From positions 1,364,001-1,428,000 of the forward strand of contig JAMCAN010000001.1 of NCBI GenBank assembly GCA_023715185.1: DNA of 64,000 bases. The letters run 5' to 3'. The DNA comes from Planococcus sp. MER TA 32b (GTDB lineage: Bacteria > Bacillota > Bacilli > Bacillales_A > Planococcaceae). The translations under genes and the position numbers were made by a program. This document shows, one piece after another, positions 35,692-44,797 of the stretch. The notes below the pieces were generated by a model that was not told the origin of the DNA, did no database searches, and saw nothing but the letters and a program-made list of their open reading frames with translations. Position 1 is the first letter of the stretch. Each line of letters opens with the position of its first letter.

Positions 35692-36771
35692 ATGACTACG
35701 CTGACAGTAGAAGCGGCTAAGCCTTACGAAGTCCATATTGGACAAGGTATTTTAAAGGCACTCCAGGACAATTATAGAGAATTGCTGGCAAGCGCGGATA
35801 AAATCGGCATTATTGCGGATGAGCAAGTTGCAGGATTGCATCTTGATTATCTCAATGAGCATCTCAAAGGGATAAATGAAATATACATCCTGAAGATTCC
35901 TTCAGGCGAACAATCGAAATCAATCGGCTGTTTTATGGATTGCCAAAGTTTTTTGCTCGATCATAATTTTTCGCGGAAATCCATCCTTCTGGCATTTGGC
36001 GGCGGAGCGACGGGGGACTTGGCTGGATTTGTCGCTTCCACGTACATGAGAGGGATTCCGTTCATCCAGATTCCTACAACTATTTTGGCCCATGACAGTG
36101 CTGTAGGCGGCAAGACGGCAATTAACCATCCATCCGGCAAAAACATGATAGGAACCTTTTATCAGCCGGCAGCAGTTATTTACGACACGCATTTCCTGAA
36201 GACATTGCCGGCGCAGGAAATCCGCTCGGGCATGGCAGAAGTGATCAAGCACGCTTTTATTTCCAATGAAAACTGGCTCGATGAATTGTTGGCACTCAAT
36301 GATTTGTCTCAATTGGACGCGAGGGAACTGGCTGTTCACCTGGAACGGGGGATTGCGGTTAAATCGGCAATCGTCGAAGAAGATGAATTCGAGGGCGGTG
36401 TGAGGAAGTTCCTGAATTTCGGTCATACGCTGGCGCATGCAATCGAAGCCGTATCTGGTTATGGCACAATTACGCACGGTGAAGCGGTGGCAATCGGTAT
36501 GGCATATGCATTGGAATTGTCTGCTCATGAAAAAGCGGCGGAATTTCTGGAGTGGTGCCTTACAAACCACTATCCGCTAAACGTAATCGGGAAGCTTGGT
36601 TTTGAAGAACTGTCAGCTGTCATGAAAAAAGATAAAAAATCGTCGGAAGGTTTATTGAACTTTGTGCTGTTAAAAGAGACAGGCAGACCATATATGGAAA
36701 CAATCGATGAACAAACTGCGAGAATAACATTCATGGCGTTGAGCGCAAAGTTAGGAGAGATGCATATATGA
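35692..36771 (+). CDS. aroB: 3-dehydroquinate synthase
   Basis: AroB converts DAHP to 3-dehydroquinate with NAD and zinc, the second step of the shikimate pathway. The 359-aa protein has the NAD-binding FGGGATGDLAGF, KTAINHPSGKNMIG, and zinc-site regions KHAFI and FGHTLAHAIE and THGEAVAIGM. It starts four bases after aroC and its stop overlaps the aroH start. Confidence 0.95.
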   Translation: MTTLTVEAAKPYEVHIGQGILKALQDNYRELLASADKIGIIADEQVAGLHLDYLNEHLKGINEIYILKIPSGEQSKSIGCFMDCQSFLLDHNFSRKSILLAFGGGATGDLAGFVASTYMRGIPFIQIPTTILAHDSAVGGKTAINHPSGKNMIGTFYQPAAVIYDTHFLKTLPAQEIRSGMAEVIKHAFISNENWLDELLALNDLSQLDARELAVHLERGIAVKSAIVEEDEFEGGVRKFLNFGHTLAHAIEAVSGYGTITHGEAVAIGMAYALELSAHEKAAEFLEWCLTNHYPLNVIGKLGFEELSAVMKKDKKSSEGLLNFVLLKETGRPYMETIDEQTARITFMALSAKLGEMHI

Positions 36772-37154
36772 TGATGCGGGGCATAAGAGGGGCAATTACC
36801 GTTTCTGCCGACAATCCCGAAGAAATACTGAATGAGACCAGGAAACTGGTGCTGGAAATGGCTGAACAAAATCAGATAGATCCGGAATTTGTCGCTTCAG
36901 TAGTGATATCGACGACCACTGATATTTCTTCCGCTTTTCCAGCAAAAGCTGTGCGGACGATTGAAAACTGGACTTATGTTCCGGTGATGTGCACACATGA
37001 AATGGATGTGCCTGGCAGCATGCCCTTATGCATACGAGTCATGATGCATGTCAATACCAAAGTGGGCCAAAAAGATATTCATCATGTCTACATGAATGAT
37101 GCGGTGAAATTGCGTCCGGATTTATTAAAAGACAGCAAGGTGGATACCCGATGA
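36768..37154 (+). CDS. aroH: Chorismate mutase, AroH class
   Basis: This small enzyme rearranges chorismate to prephenate, directing flow to tyrosine and phenylalanine. The 128-aa protein is the trimeric AroH type with the active-site arginine in RGIRGAITV, the AFPAKAVR motif, CIRVMMHV with the second arginine, and the HVYMNDAVKLRPDL tail. Three ATGs in a row (36768, 36771, 36774) are possible starts; the first overlaps the aroB stop. In B. subtilis trpEDCFBA and hisC follow; here tyrA overlaps directly. Confidence 0.94.
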   Translation: MMMRGIRGAITVSADNPEEILNETRKLVLEMAEQNQIDPEFVASVVISTTTDISSAFPAKAVRTIENWTYVPVMCTHEMDVPGSMPLCIRVMMHVNTKVGQKDIHHVYMNDAVKLRPDLLKDSKVDTR

Positions 37155-38239
37155 AAACTAATATACTGATGATCGGTTTAGGCCTGATAGGCGGTTCTTT
37201 GGCAAAAGCTTTAATGAGAAATGAAAATGCTGTGATTTATGGCTATGACGCAGATGCGCTGACCGTCCGCAAAGCTTATAAAATGGGGATTATCCACCGG
37301 GCCGCATTATCACTGGAGGAAGCGGCGTCAGAAGCGGATTTCATTATACTGGCTACTCCTGTAGGGGCCGCGAAGAAACTGCTGCAACAAAGCCGATTCT
37401 GGAATCTGAAAGAAAATGTGATAATCAGTGACACCGGCAGCACCAAAATGGAAATCATGGAAGCTGCGGCGGAAGTGGAACATGTATTTGTCGGCGGCCA
37501 TCCAATGGCGGGCTCCCATAAGAGCGGGGTCGAAGCCGCAAAAGATGTGCTTTTTGAAAATGCTTATTATATCTTGACTCCAGGACGCCTGGCTGAAGAA
37601 GCACACCTTATCAAATTGAAAAACCTGCTGTCAGTCACAAAAGCGAAAGTTGAGGTGCTGACGGCAGAAGAACACGATCATATGACATCAATAGTCAGCC
37701 ACTTCCCGCACCTGATTGCAGCTTCACTGGTGCATCAGCTCGATCGGGAACAGCAATACCCTTTCACAAGGCAACTGGCAGCTGGAGGCTTCCGTGATAT
37801 CACGCGCATCGCCTCTTCGGATCCGATAATGTGGAGGGACATTACCACGCAGAATAATGGCATGATTACAGCACAGCTGAAATTATGGATTGAAGAAATG
37901 GGCAGATTAAAGGATTTACTCGAAATTAACGAAGAAGAGCCGATCCGCCGGTATTTTGAAAAAGCTAAAACCGTGAGGGACCAACTGCCGATCGCCGGAC
38001 ATGGCGCCATGTATTCAGTATTCGATCTCTATATTGATGTGCCGGATGTTCCTGGTGTCATCTCTGAATTGACCGGTTACCTGGCAGAAGCGGAAATCAG
38101 CATCGTCAATCTGCGTATTTTAGAGACACGGGAAGACGTATTCGGGATTTTAGTCATAAGTTTCCAGACCGCTGAAGACCGGGAAAAGGCAAAGGCCTGC
38201 ATAGTTCAGCGCACTGTCTACGATGTCTATATCTCATGA
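37151..38239 (+). CDS. tyrA: Prephenate dehydrogenase with ACT domain
   Basis: TyrA oxidises and decarboxylates prephenate to 4-hydroxyphenylpyruvate for tyrosine. The 362-aa protein has the NAD motif IGLGLIGGSLAKAL (residues 7-20), DTGSTK, the catalytic-region GGHPMAGSHKSG (histidine near 117), and SHFPHLIAASLV. Residues about 290-362 form an ACT domain expected to bind tyrosine as feedback inhibitor. The start overlaps the aroH stop by four bases. Confidence 0.94.
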   Translation: MKTNILMIGLGLIGGSLAKALMRNENAVIYGYDADALTVRKAYKMGIIHRAALSLEEAASEADFIILATPVGAAKKLLQQSRFWNLKENVIISDTGSTKMEIMEAAAEVEHVFVGGHPMAGSHKSGVEAAKDVLFENAYYILTPGRLAEEAHLIKLKNLLSVTKAKVEVLTAEEHDHMTSIVSHFPHLIAASLVHQLDREQQYPFTRQLAAGGFRDITRIASSDPIMWRDITTQNNGMITAQLKLWIEEMGRLKDLLEINEEEPIRRYFEKAKTVRDQLPIAGHGAMYSVFDLYIDVPDVPGVISELTGYLAEAEISIVNLRILETREDVFGILVISFQTAEDREKAKACIVQRTVYDVYIS

Positions 38240-38254
38240 AGGGAGGAAGAAGAG

Positions 38255-39538
38255 TTGCCAACGATTTTGGAATATGAGAAACCATCATTAAAAGGCACTA
38301 TCACAGTGCCGGGTGATAAATCAATATCTCACCGCTCGATCATGTTTGGCGCCATCGCTTCCGGAACCACCACAGTGGAAGGGTTCCTGCTCGGCGCTGA
38401 TTGTCTGAGTACTATTTCCTGTTTCCGGAAACTTGGCGTGGAAATTGACCTGGATGGCAGTCAAGTAACTATTAACAGCAAAGGAATCGGAGGATGGAAG
38501 GAACCAGACGAGGTTTTGGATACCGGTAATTCCGGAACAACCACACGATTGATGCTGGGGCTATTGGCCAGCGCTCCCTTCCACTCAGTTGTAGCGGGGG
38601 ATGAATCGATAGCCAAGCGGCCGATGAAAAGAATTGTCGATCCGCTCAGGTTGATGGGAGCTGATATCCGCGGCCGGTCAAACGGTCAGTTTACTCCACT
38701 GGCCATACAAGGCAAGCGATTAGCAGCTATCAATTACACTTTGCCGGTTGCCAGTGCGCAGGTGAAATCCGCAATTTTGCTGGCTGCCTTGCACGCTGAC
38801 GGGAAAACGTCGATTGAAGAACCCGTAGCGACAAGAGACCACACAGAAATAATGCTTCGCCATTTCGGAGCGGATATCAATCGCCACGGAAATATCATCG
38901 AAGTGGCAGGCGGACAAACGCTGTCAGCTCGCCATGTGGATGTTCCCGGAGATATATCGTCGGCAGCATTTCTCATAGGCGCTGCGCTTATTACACCAGA
39001 AAGTGAAATCCGCTTGAAAAACGTGGGCACTAATCCTACAAGAACAGGAATTCTGGATGTGATTGGCCAAATGGGAGCGGATTTCGATATTGAAGAGAAA
39101 CAAACAGATGGGGAGCGTTCAGCTGATCTGGTGATCCGCTCTTCCCTGCTGAATGGAATTGAAATCGGCGGTTCTCTGATCCCAAGGCTGATAGATGAAA
39201 TTCCGATCATCGCTTTGATTGCCACTCAATGCCAAGGAACCACTGTTATAAAAGATGCTGAAGAACTGCGTGTAAAAGAAACAGACAGGATCACGGCTGT
39301 GGTCGATGAATTATCAAAAATGGGCGCTGACATAACAGCAACTGAAGATGGAATGATCATTAACGGTCCGTCAGCGCTGAACGGCGCGGATATGAAAACA
39401 TACGGTGACCACAGGCTCGGAATGATGGCGGCCGCAGCTGCACTTGTGGCTTCAGGTCCGGTGACGATCGATGACCAGGATTGTATAGCCGTGTCATATC
39501 CGGGATTTTTTGAACATCTGAATAGACTGATTGTCTGA
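38255..39538 (+). CDS. aroA: 3-phosphoshikimate 1-carboxyvinyltransferase (EPSP synthase)
   Basis: This enzyme joins phosphoenolpyruvate to shikimate 3-phosphate. The 427-aa protein has the [10 protein letters not shown] motif near residues 15-24, [13 protein letters not shown] near 90, and RVKETDRI and YGDHRLGMM later. The start is a TTG at 38255 behind GGGAGGA. It is called aroE in B. subtilis. Only a short GC-rich stretch before a T-run (39541-39560) might act as terminator. Confidence 0.95.
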   Translation: MPTILEYEKPSLKGTITVPGDKSISHRSIMFGAIASGTTTVEGFLLGADCLSTISCFRKLGVEIDLDGSQVTINSKGIGGWKEPDEVLDTGNSGTTTRLMLGLLASAPFHSVVAGDESIAKRPMKRIVDPLRLMGADIRGRSNGQFTPLAIQGKRLAAINYTLPVASAQVKSAILLAALHADGKTSIEEPVATRDHTEIMLRHFGADINRHGNIIEVAGGQTLSARHVDVPGDISSAAFLIGAALITPESEIRLKNVGTNPTRTGILDVIGQMGADFDIEEKQTDGERSADLVIRSSLLNGIEIGGSLIPRLIDEIPIIALIATQCQGTTVIKDAEELRVKETDRITAVVDELSKMGADITATEDGMIINGPSALNGADMKTYGDHRLGMMAAAAALVASGPVTIDDQDCIAVSYPGFFEHLNRLIV

Positions 39539-39622
39539 CTCTCCTCCGGGGGGGTTTTTATTATGCTTAAAACCGCGTATCGTGTAGGATGGAAGTAGGA
39601 AATTGAAAGAATAGGTGATTGT

Positions 39623-40876
39623 ATGGCGACTGTAGAAGAAATTCAAAAAGCTGTAGAGCTGGGGGATATGGGCAAGCTGAATGCCTTGCTGGATTCCTAT
39701 TTATTGGATGGTGATCCGGATGAACAATATGGATTGTCCGAATGGCTGGGGGAAATCGGCTTTGTTGAAGAGGCTGTCAAAGTATTGGAGCATTTAGAAT
39801 ACCTGTTTCCGGAGGAAAGCCAGCTGAAAATTGACAGAGCCAATCTGCTGATTGAAGCTGACAGGGAAGATGAAGCTCTGAACCTTCTGATGGAAGTTCC
39901 GAAAGACGATGAATATTATTCTCAGGCACTTGTGACACTTGCGGATCTGTTTCAGCTGCAGGGATTGATGGAAGCGGCTGAGAACCGGTTAAATGAAGCT
40001 ATTGCCCTGCTGCCGGATGAACCGTTGCTGCTGCAGGCGAAAGCTGAATTACTGCTGGATTCCGGAAGATATTTGGAATCGGCGAAAATTTATCAGGACC
40101 TAAAAGCGGCGGGAGTTGAAATTGAAGGCGTGAACTTTTCAGAGCGCCTGGCAGAAGTTTACAGTGCGGGTGCAGCTTATGAAGAAGCGCTGCCTTATTA
40201 CGAGGAAGCACTTGAAGATCAGATTCAGCCGGATGTCCTTTTCGGGGCAGCTGTTGCGGCATTTCAAACGCAGCAATACGATCGCGCTGTGCAGCGGCTT
40301 GATGAATTGATCGTGCTGGATCCCGATTATTTTTCCGCTTATCTATTGAAGGCGCAGAGCTTGAATATGGCTGAAGATTACAAAGCTGCCTATTCAGCCA
40401 TCAAAGAAGGATTGAAAAGAGATGAGTTCGATAAGGAATTATACCTTTTTGCCGGAAAACTGGCGATGAAGCTGGGCAAAACCGAAGAAGGGGTCGAAAA
40501 TCTCAGGCAGGCTGTCGCTCTTGACCCGGAGTATATGGAAGCGATTTTTGCGCTCGTCTCCTATTTCCATTCGAAGGAAATGGACGAAGAAGTGCTTGAA
40601 CTGGTGGAAGCGGCCGTCGAGAGCGGGGACGACTGGGCCGGATTATATCCGATGGTCGCTGAAGCTTATGAACGTACTGAACAATTCGAGAAAGCCGCCG
40701 CTTATTTTGACTTATCCTATCCGGCGTTCCGGGAAGATCCTGAATTTCTTGGGAAATATGTCCGGTTCCTTCTTGAAGAAGGAAAAAGAGAGAGGGCTAT
40801 TGAAATATTAAGAGAGTTGCAGATTTTGGAACCGGACAATCAGGAATGGCTGGATATGCAGCAATCTTTTGAATGA
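39623..40876 (+). CDS. ypiA: Tetratricopeptide-repeat protein (YpiA-like)
   Basis: The 417-aa cytosolic protein is built of about ten helical TPR-like repeats (for example YSQALVTLADLFQLQGLMEAAENRLNEA-type units), so it should be a scaffold that binds other proteins. It is acidic. The place after aroA and before ypiB matches B. subtilis YpiA. No partner is known to me. Confidence 0.85.
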   Translation: MATVEEIQKAVELGDMGKLNALLDSYLLDGDPDEQYGLSEWLGEIGFVEEAVKVLEHLEYLFPEESQLKIDRANLLIEADREDEALNLLMEVPKDDEYYSQALVTLADLFQLQGLMEAAENRLNEAIALLPDEPLLLQAKAELLLDSGRYLESAKIYQDLKAAGVEIEGVNFSERLAEVYSAGAAYEEALPYYEEALEDQIQPDVLFGAAVAAFQTQQYDRAVQRLDELIVLDPDYFSAYLLKAQSLNMAEDYKAAYSAIKEGLKRDEFDKELYLFAGKLAMKLGKTEEGVENLRQAVALDPEYMEAIFALVSYFHSKEMDEEVLELVEAAVESGDDWAGLYPMVAEAYERTEQFEKAAAYFDLSYPAFREDPEFLGKYVRFLLEEGKRERAIEILRELQILEPDNQEWLDMQQSFE

Positions 40877-40889
40877 GAGGAGGATTTAC

Positions 40890-41453
40890 ATGACCGCTTC
40901 AGTCTCTGTAGGGGATAAAAAGCAGTTTGTGAGATGGTTTCTTCAATCATATAAAATGAAGCGCAGGGAGTGTATATGGATTTTGAATTATATGCTCAGC
41001 AATGATGAACTCCTTGAAAAGACCCATTTTGTTGAAGACGCACATTATTGCCCCCGTGCAATGGTTATGTCATCTACGGAATCGAAGGAATTGCCGTTCC
41101 GTTTCTATAAAGGCAATTTAATGACCGCCGATGCTGAAAAATCTTTTCATGATTTGCGGTTGAACCCGGAACAGGATCTTTATCTTCAACTGAATTTTCC
41201 CAACCGGCCGCCTACACCGCTCTATTTATCCGTTCTTGAAGAGAATCCATATATTCCTTTGGATGAAACCATCAACGAAAAGGATCGGCAGCTGGCAGAA
41301 GAAATTCTCGCTGACAGCCTGTCTTCTTTCCAGGAGGAAAAGCTGCTGAAACAGATTGATGAAGCACTGGATGCCAATGACAAGGATAAGTTCTTCGAAT
41401 TGTCTTCTTTGCTGCATAATATTAAAACGATCAAGAAAATGGAAGGTGAGTAA
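40890..41453 (+). CDS. ypiB: YpiB-like UPF0302 protein with C-terminal IDEAL domain
   Basis: The 187-aa protein matches the UPF0302 family (residues about 8-120) and ends with a short IDEAL-type helix hairpin (LLKQIDEALDANDKDKFFELSSLL, near 150-175 in two parts). The biochemical role is not established. The ATG at 40890 behind AGAGGAGG is chosen over an in-frame start at 40869 inside ypiA. It lies between ypiA and ypiF as in B. subtilis. Confidence 0.84.
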   Translation: MTASVSVGDKKQFVRWFLQSYKMKRRECIWILNYMLSNDELLEKTHFVEDAHYCPRAMVMSSTESKELPFRFYKGNLMTADAEKSFHDLRLNPEQDLYLQLNFPNRPPTPLYLSVLEENPYIPLDETINEKDRQLAEEILADSLSSFQEEKLLKQIDEALDANDKDKFFELSSLLHNIKTIKKMEGE

Positions 41454-41458
41454 ACAGC

Positions 41459-41902
41459 ATGCATTTTATAGGCAGGGACATGGATCAATACCTCAGCCAG
41501 AAAGATTATGTGGATACTGCAGTGGTGCCTTTGGTTCAGCTGGATCTGAGTGAAGCAGGTCTGAAATCCAGCGCGGGCGCATCAGAATACCTTCAGTCAC
41601 TCACCACACTTCTGGAAAAACAATTCAAAGGGCGCATTCTATTGTTTCCGCCTATGGCGTATACGAAAAACGCCGACAGATCGAGATTGTCAAAAGAAAT
41701 ATCGGAAGAATTGGAAAAAGCGGGATTTAAACATGTGTTTTACATGACAACAGATGCTGAATGGCGGTCAATCGACGAACTTCAAAATGTTTTGTGGCTG
41801 CCTGCGATTCCAACCGAGCATATGGACCGGAATTTCAAGCAATCGGTCATGGAAGACCAGCTACGTCAAGTGCTTCCGTTATTCTTAAAAGAATGGTCTT
41901 AA
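41459..41902 (+). CDS. ypiF: DUF2487 protein (YpiF-like)
   Basis: The 147-aa protein matches YpiF/DUF2487 in size, place and in the FPPMAYTKNADRS and WLPAIPTEHMD stretches. It appears cytosolic. No function is known. It sits directly before qcrA, but the qcr genes have their own promoter. Confidence 0.8.
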   Translation: MHFIGRDMDQYLSQKDYVDTAVVPLVQLDLSEAGLKSSAGASEYLQSLTTLLEKQFKGRILLFPPMAYTKNADRSRLSKEISEELEKAGFKHVFYMTTDAEWRSIDELQNVLWLPAIPTEHMDRNFKQSVMEDQLRQVLPLFLKEWS

Positions 41903-41947
41903 GCTTCATGAAATGTTCACAAACTGGTATTTAGCTTCACAGCATTA

Positions 41948-41976
41948 TTGACCTGAACTTTTTATTGATATATCAT
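41948..41976 (+). promoter_or_regulatory. Sigma-A promoter for qcrABC
   Basis: TTGACC (41948-41953) and TATCAT (41971-41976) are exactly 17 bp apart, each matching five of six consensus bases. The start of transcription would be about 65-70 bp before qcrA. Confidence 0.65.
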
Positions 41977-42050
41977 TAGGTTGTCCTAGTAATTATATTT
42001 GAATGAGTATGTCCATTGGACTGACCTTGAATGTTAGAGGGGGGAAAAGG

Positions 42051-42554
42051 ATGAGTAACAATCGTGTATCACGACGTCAATTTTTAGGCTACACATTAAC
42101 AGGTGTCGGCGGATTCATGGCAGCAGGAATGCTAATGCCGATGGTGCGTTTTGCGGTTGACCCGGTTCTTCAGCAGAAGGACGGAGGCGACTTCGTATTG
42201 ACAGACCAGCGAGTGGAAGACATCACTGAAGAACCAGTGCGTGTCGACTTTTCATTTGAACAAGTAGATGCATGGTATACATCTGATGTAACGAATTCAG
42301 CTTGGGTATACAAAGAAGGCGATAAATTAATCGCACTTTCACCTGTCTGCAAACATTTGGGTTGTACAGTCAACTGGGCCGGCGATCCGGAACAGCCAAC
42401 GCAATTTTTCTGCCCGTGCCACGCTGGACGTTATGAGAAAAACGGACAGAATATCGCTGGTACACCACCGCTTGGACCACTCGATGAGTATGAAGTTCAG
42501 GAACAAGATGGCTATGTAGCCATCGGAGCAGTAAGACCAAACACATTAGTTTAA
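42051..42554 (+). CDS. qcrA: Menaquinol:cytochrome c reductase, Rieske iron-sulfur subunit
   Basis: QcrA carries the [2Fe-2S] cluster of the b6c-type respiratory complex. The 167-aa protein has a twin-arginine SRRQFLG near residue 7, one membrane segment, and the Rieske boxes CKHLGC and CPCHAG, each with one cysteine and one histidine ligand. An in-frame start at 42003 is rejected because AGGGGGGAAAAGG lies just before the ATG at 42051 and the length then equals the B. subtilis protein. Confidence 0.95.
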   Translation: MSNNRVSRRQFLGYTLTGVGGFMAAGMLMPMVRFAVDPVLQQKDGGDFVLTDQRVEDITEEPVRVDFSFEQVDAWYTSDVTNSAWVYKEGDKLIALSPVCKHLGCTVNWAGDPEQPTQFFCPCHAGRYEKNGQNIAGTPPLGPLDEYEVQEQDGYVAIGAVRPNTLV

Positions 42555-42575
42555 TAGTTAGGGGGTACGACACCA

Positions 42576-43250
42576 GTGCTAAACAAGTTATATGATTGGG
42601 TTGATGAGCGTCTGGACATTACGCCTATCTGGCGTGATATCGCAGACCATGAAGTACCGGAACACGTAAACCCCGCACACCACTTTTCAGCATTCGTTTA
42701 TTGTTTTGGGGGATTGACGTTCTTCATCACGGTAATTCAGATTTTATCCGGTATGTTCTTAACTATGTACTACGTACCAGATATCGAGAATGCATGGCAG
42801 TCGGTTTATTATCTTCAGAATGAAGTTGCATTCGGAGAAATCGTGCGCGGTATGCACCACTGGGGAGCTTCTCTTGTAGTAGTAATGATTTTCCTTCATA
42901 CGCTTCGCGTATTCTTCACAGGTTCTTACAAGAAACCGCGTGAATTGAACTGGGTTGTCGGCGTTATGCTTTTCGGTGTTATCCTTGGACTCAGTTTCAC
43001 AGGATATCTTCTTCCTTGGGATATGAAAGCATTGTTCGCTACTAAAGTTGGTATCGAAATCGCTGCCTCTGTGCCTTTGATCGGCGGTATGATCAAAACA
43101 TTGCTTGCCGGGGATGCTACGATTCTTGGTGCACAAACCTTGACCCGCTTCTTCGCTATTCATGTATTCTTCTTGCCTGCTGCTTTGCTTGGGTTGCTCG
43201 CGGCGCATTTTATCATGATTCGGAGACAGGGTATTTCAGGCCCGTTGTAA
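42576..43250 (+). CDS. qcrB: Menaquinol:cytochrome c reductase, cytochrome b6 subunit
   Basis: QcrB is the di-haem cytochrome b6 subunit. The 224-aa protein has four membrane spans with haem-ligand histidines in HHWGASLVVVMIFLHTLRVFF and in FFAIHVFFLPAALLGLLAAHF, and the LPWDMKALFAT region. It starts with GTG at 42576 behind AGGGGG. The length matches the family. Confidence 0.95.
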   Translation: MLNKLYDWVDERLDITPIWRDIADHEVPEHVNPAHHFSAFVYCFGGLTFFITVIQILSGMFLTMYYVPDIENAWQSVYYLQNEVAFGEIVRGMHHWGASLVVVMIFLHTLRVFFTGSYKKPRELNWVVGVMLFGVILGLSFTGYLLPWDMKALFATKVGIEIAASVPLIGGMIKTLLAGDATILGAQTLTRFFAIHVFFLPAALLGLLAAHFIMIRRQGISGPL

Positions 43251-43288
43251 ACAATGCGGCTTAACGGATTTTTAAAGGAGGGGACACT

Positions 43289-44071
43289 ATGCATCGCGGA
43301 AAAGGGATGAAATTTGTAGGGGATTCGCGTGTACCGGGTATGGAACACCGCAAACCGAATATCCCGAAGGATTATTCCGAATACCCTGGTAAGACAGAAG
43401 CTTTTTGGCCAAACTTCCTTCTGAAAGAATGGATGATTGGTGCAGTCTTCTTGATCGGTTATCTGCTTTTGACTGTCGCTCATCCGTCACCTCTTGAAGG
43501 TCAGGCGGATCCGACTGATACAGCATATATTCCATTGCCAGACTGGTATTTCTTATTCTTATATCAATTACTTAAATACGAATTCGCTTCAGGCCCATTC
43601 AATATCGTAGGTGCCATCATTATTCCTGGTCTCGCTTTCGGGGCTTTGGCTTTGGCGCCGTTCTTGGATCGCGGTCCGGAAAGACGCCCTTCAAAACGGC
43701 CTCTTCCAACAGGCTTCATGCTTCTTGCAATCGCTTCGATCATTTTCCTTACTTGGGAATCTGTAGCTAACCATGACTGGGAAGCTGCTGAAGCTCAAGG
43801 ACAGATTACGGAAGAAGTCGAAATCGATACTTCTGATCCTGGATATGAAATATATGCAGGTGCCGCTTGTATCAGCTGTCACGGTGATAACCTGGAAGGA
43901 GCTGTCGGGCCTACATTGGTAGGAACTGGCCTTTCTCCGGAAGAAATCGCCGACATCGCAGTTAACGGCATCGAGGAAGGCGGAGCACAAACAATGCCGC
44001 CTTCATGGGATGGTTCAGATGAAGACTTGCAAGTCATGGCTGAGTTTATCGCAGGCCTCGAAGCAGAATAA
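43289..44071 (+). CDS. qcrC: Menaquinol:cytochrome c reductase, cytochrome b/c subunit
   Basis: QcrC fuses a subunit IV-like membrane part (three spans, with PLPDWYFLFLYQLLKYE) to a C-terminal cytochrome c domain. The haem c site is CISCH at 43868-43882. Haem attachment here needs the ResABC system encoded at the left of the window. The 260-aa protein is the last gene of qcrABC and is followed by a strong terminator. Confidence 0.95.
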   Translation: MHRGKGMKFVGDSRVPGMEHRKPNIPKDYSEYPGKTEAFWPNFLLKEWMIGAVFLIGYLLLTVAHPSPLEGQADPTDTAYIPLPDWYFLFLYQLLKYEFASGPFNIVGAIIIPGLAFGALALAPFLDRGPERRPSKRPLPTGFMLLAIASIIFLTWESVANHDWEAAEAQGQITEEVEIDTSDPGYEIYAGAACISCHGDNLEGAVGPTLVGTGLSPEEIADIAVNGIEEGGAQTMPPSWDGSDEDLQVMAEFIAGLEAE

Positions 44072-44080
44072 CATACTAAA

Positions 44081-44108
44081 AAAAGAGCCGGGATACCGGC
44101 TCTTTTTT
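44081..44108 (+). terminator. Terminator after qcrABC
   Basis: AAAAGAGCCGG (44081-44091) pairs with CCGGCTCTTTT (44096-44106) over a four-base loop and ends in Ts. Confidence 0.88.
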
Positions 44109-44132
44109 GCTATCTTGAAAGGAAGAAATAGA

Positions 44133-44756
44133 ATGCTTTCCTTTGTCAATAAATTGTCTGCCTGGCTGATGTTCAAGCCATTCCTCTTATTATTGTTTTT
44201 TGTGAATTTGGGCGGCACCATTTACGGCTACATATGGTATGGCTGGCAATTGGCCATCACCGAACCGAAATACTTAATCTTTGTGCCGGACAGTCCTACT
44301 GCCAGCCTTTTCTTTACAATCGTATTAGGTCTTTGGCTGATCGGGAAACGGAGCAGCCTGATTGAAGCGCTCGCCTTTATCACCTTGATCAAGTATGGTT
44401 TGTGGGCGGTTGTGATGAATCTGCTGACACTTTGGCAGACAGGGGATATCGGCTGGCTTGGATGGATGCTTGTCGTATCCCATTTCGCCATGGCATTGCA
44501 GGCGATTTTATATATCGATCATTACCGCTTTGGCTGGTTCGCTGCTGCTTTGGCTGCTGTGTGGACACTGCACAACGATGTAATCGACTATGTCTTTGGC
44601 CAGATGCCGATTTACAGCAGTTTATCGCAGTACAGTGAACAGATAGGCTACTTTACTTTTTGGCTGTCGATTGCCTGTATCGCGTTCGCGCTGTTTGTGG
44701 CCTGGCTCAATAAGCCCACGTCGTTTCAGTTGACCAACACTGACCAAAACAAGTAA
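44133..44756 (+). CDS. ypjA: DUF1405 membrane protein (YpjA-like)
   Basis: The 207-aa protein has about five to six membrane spans and matches YpjA/DUF1405 by place (after qcrC) and sequence pattern (FFVNLGGTIYGYIWYGWQL). Function is unknown. The ATG at 44133 has GAAAGGAAG upstream; an in-frame start at 44010 would lie inside qcrC and the terminator. Confidence 0.82.
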   Translation: MLSFVNKLSAWLMFKPFLLLLFFVNLGGTIYGYIWYGWQLAITEPKYLIFVPDSPTASLFFTIVLGLWLIGKRSSLIEALAFITLIKYGLWAVVMNLLTLWQTGDIGWLGWMLVVSHFAMALQAILYIDHYRFGWFAAALAAVWTLHNDVIDYVFGQMPIYSSLSQYSEQIGYFTFWLSIACIAFALFVAWLNKPTSFQLTNTDQNK

Positions 44757-44797
44757 AATAAAGGCAACAGCTAGCATAGAAAGGGTGTAATTTCATC

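Noticed and set aside
35920..36570. 216-codon minus-strand frame inside aroB
   Set aside because: aroB is complete with all motifs; the antisense frame has no support.
39541..39562. Terminator after aroA
   Set aside because: CTCC followed by a run of Gs and Ts gives no stable stem with a proper loop, so I did not list it.
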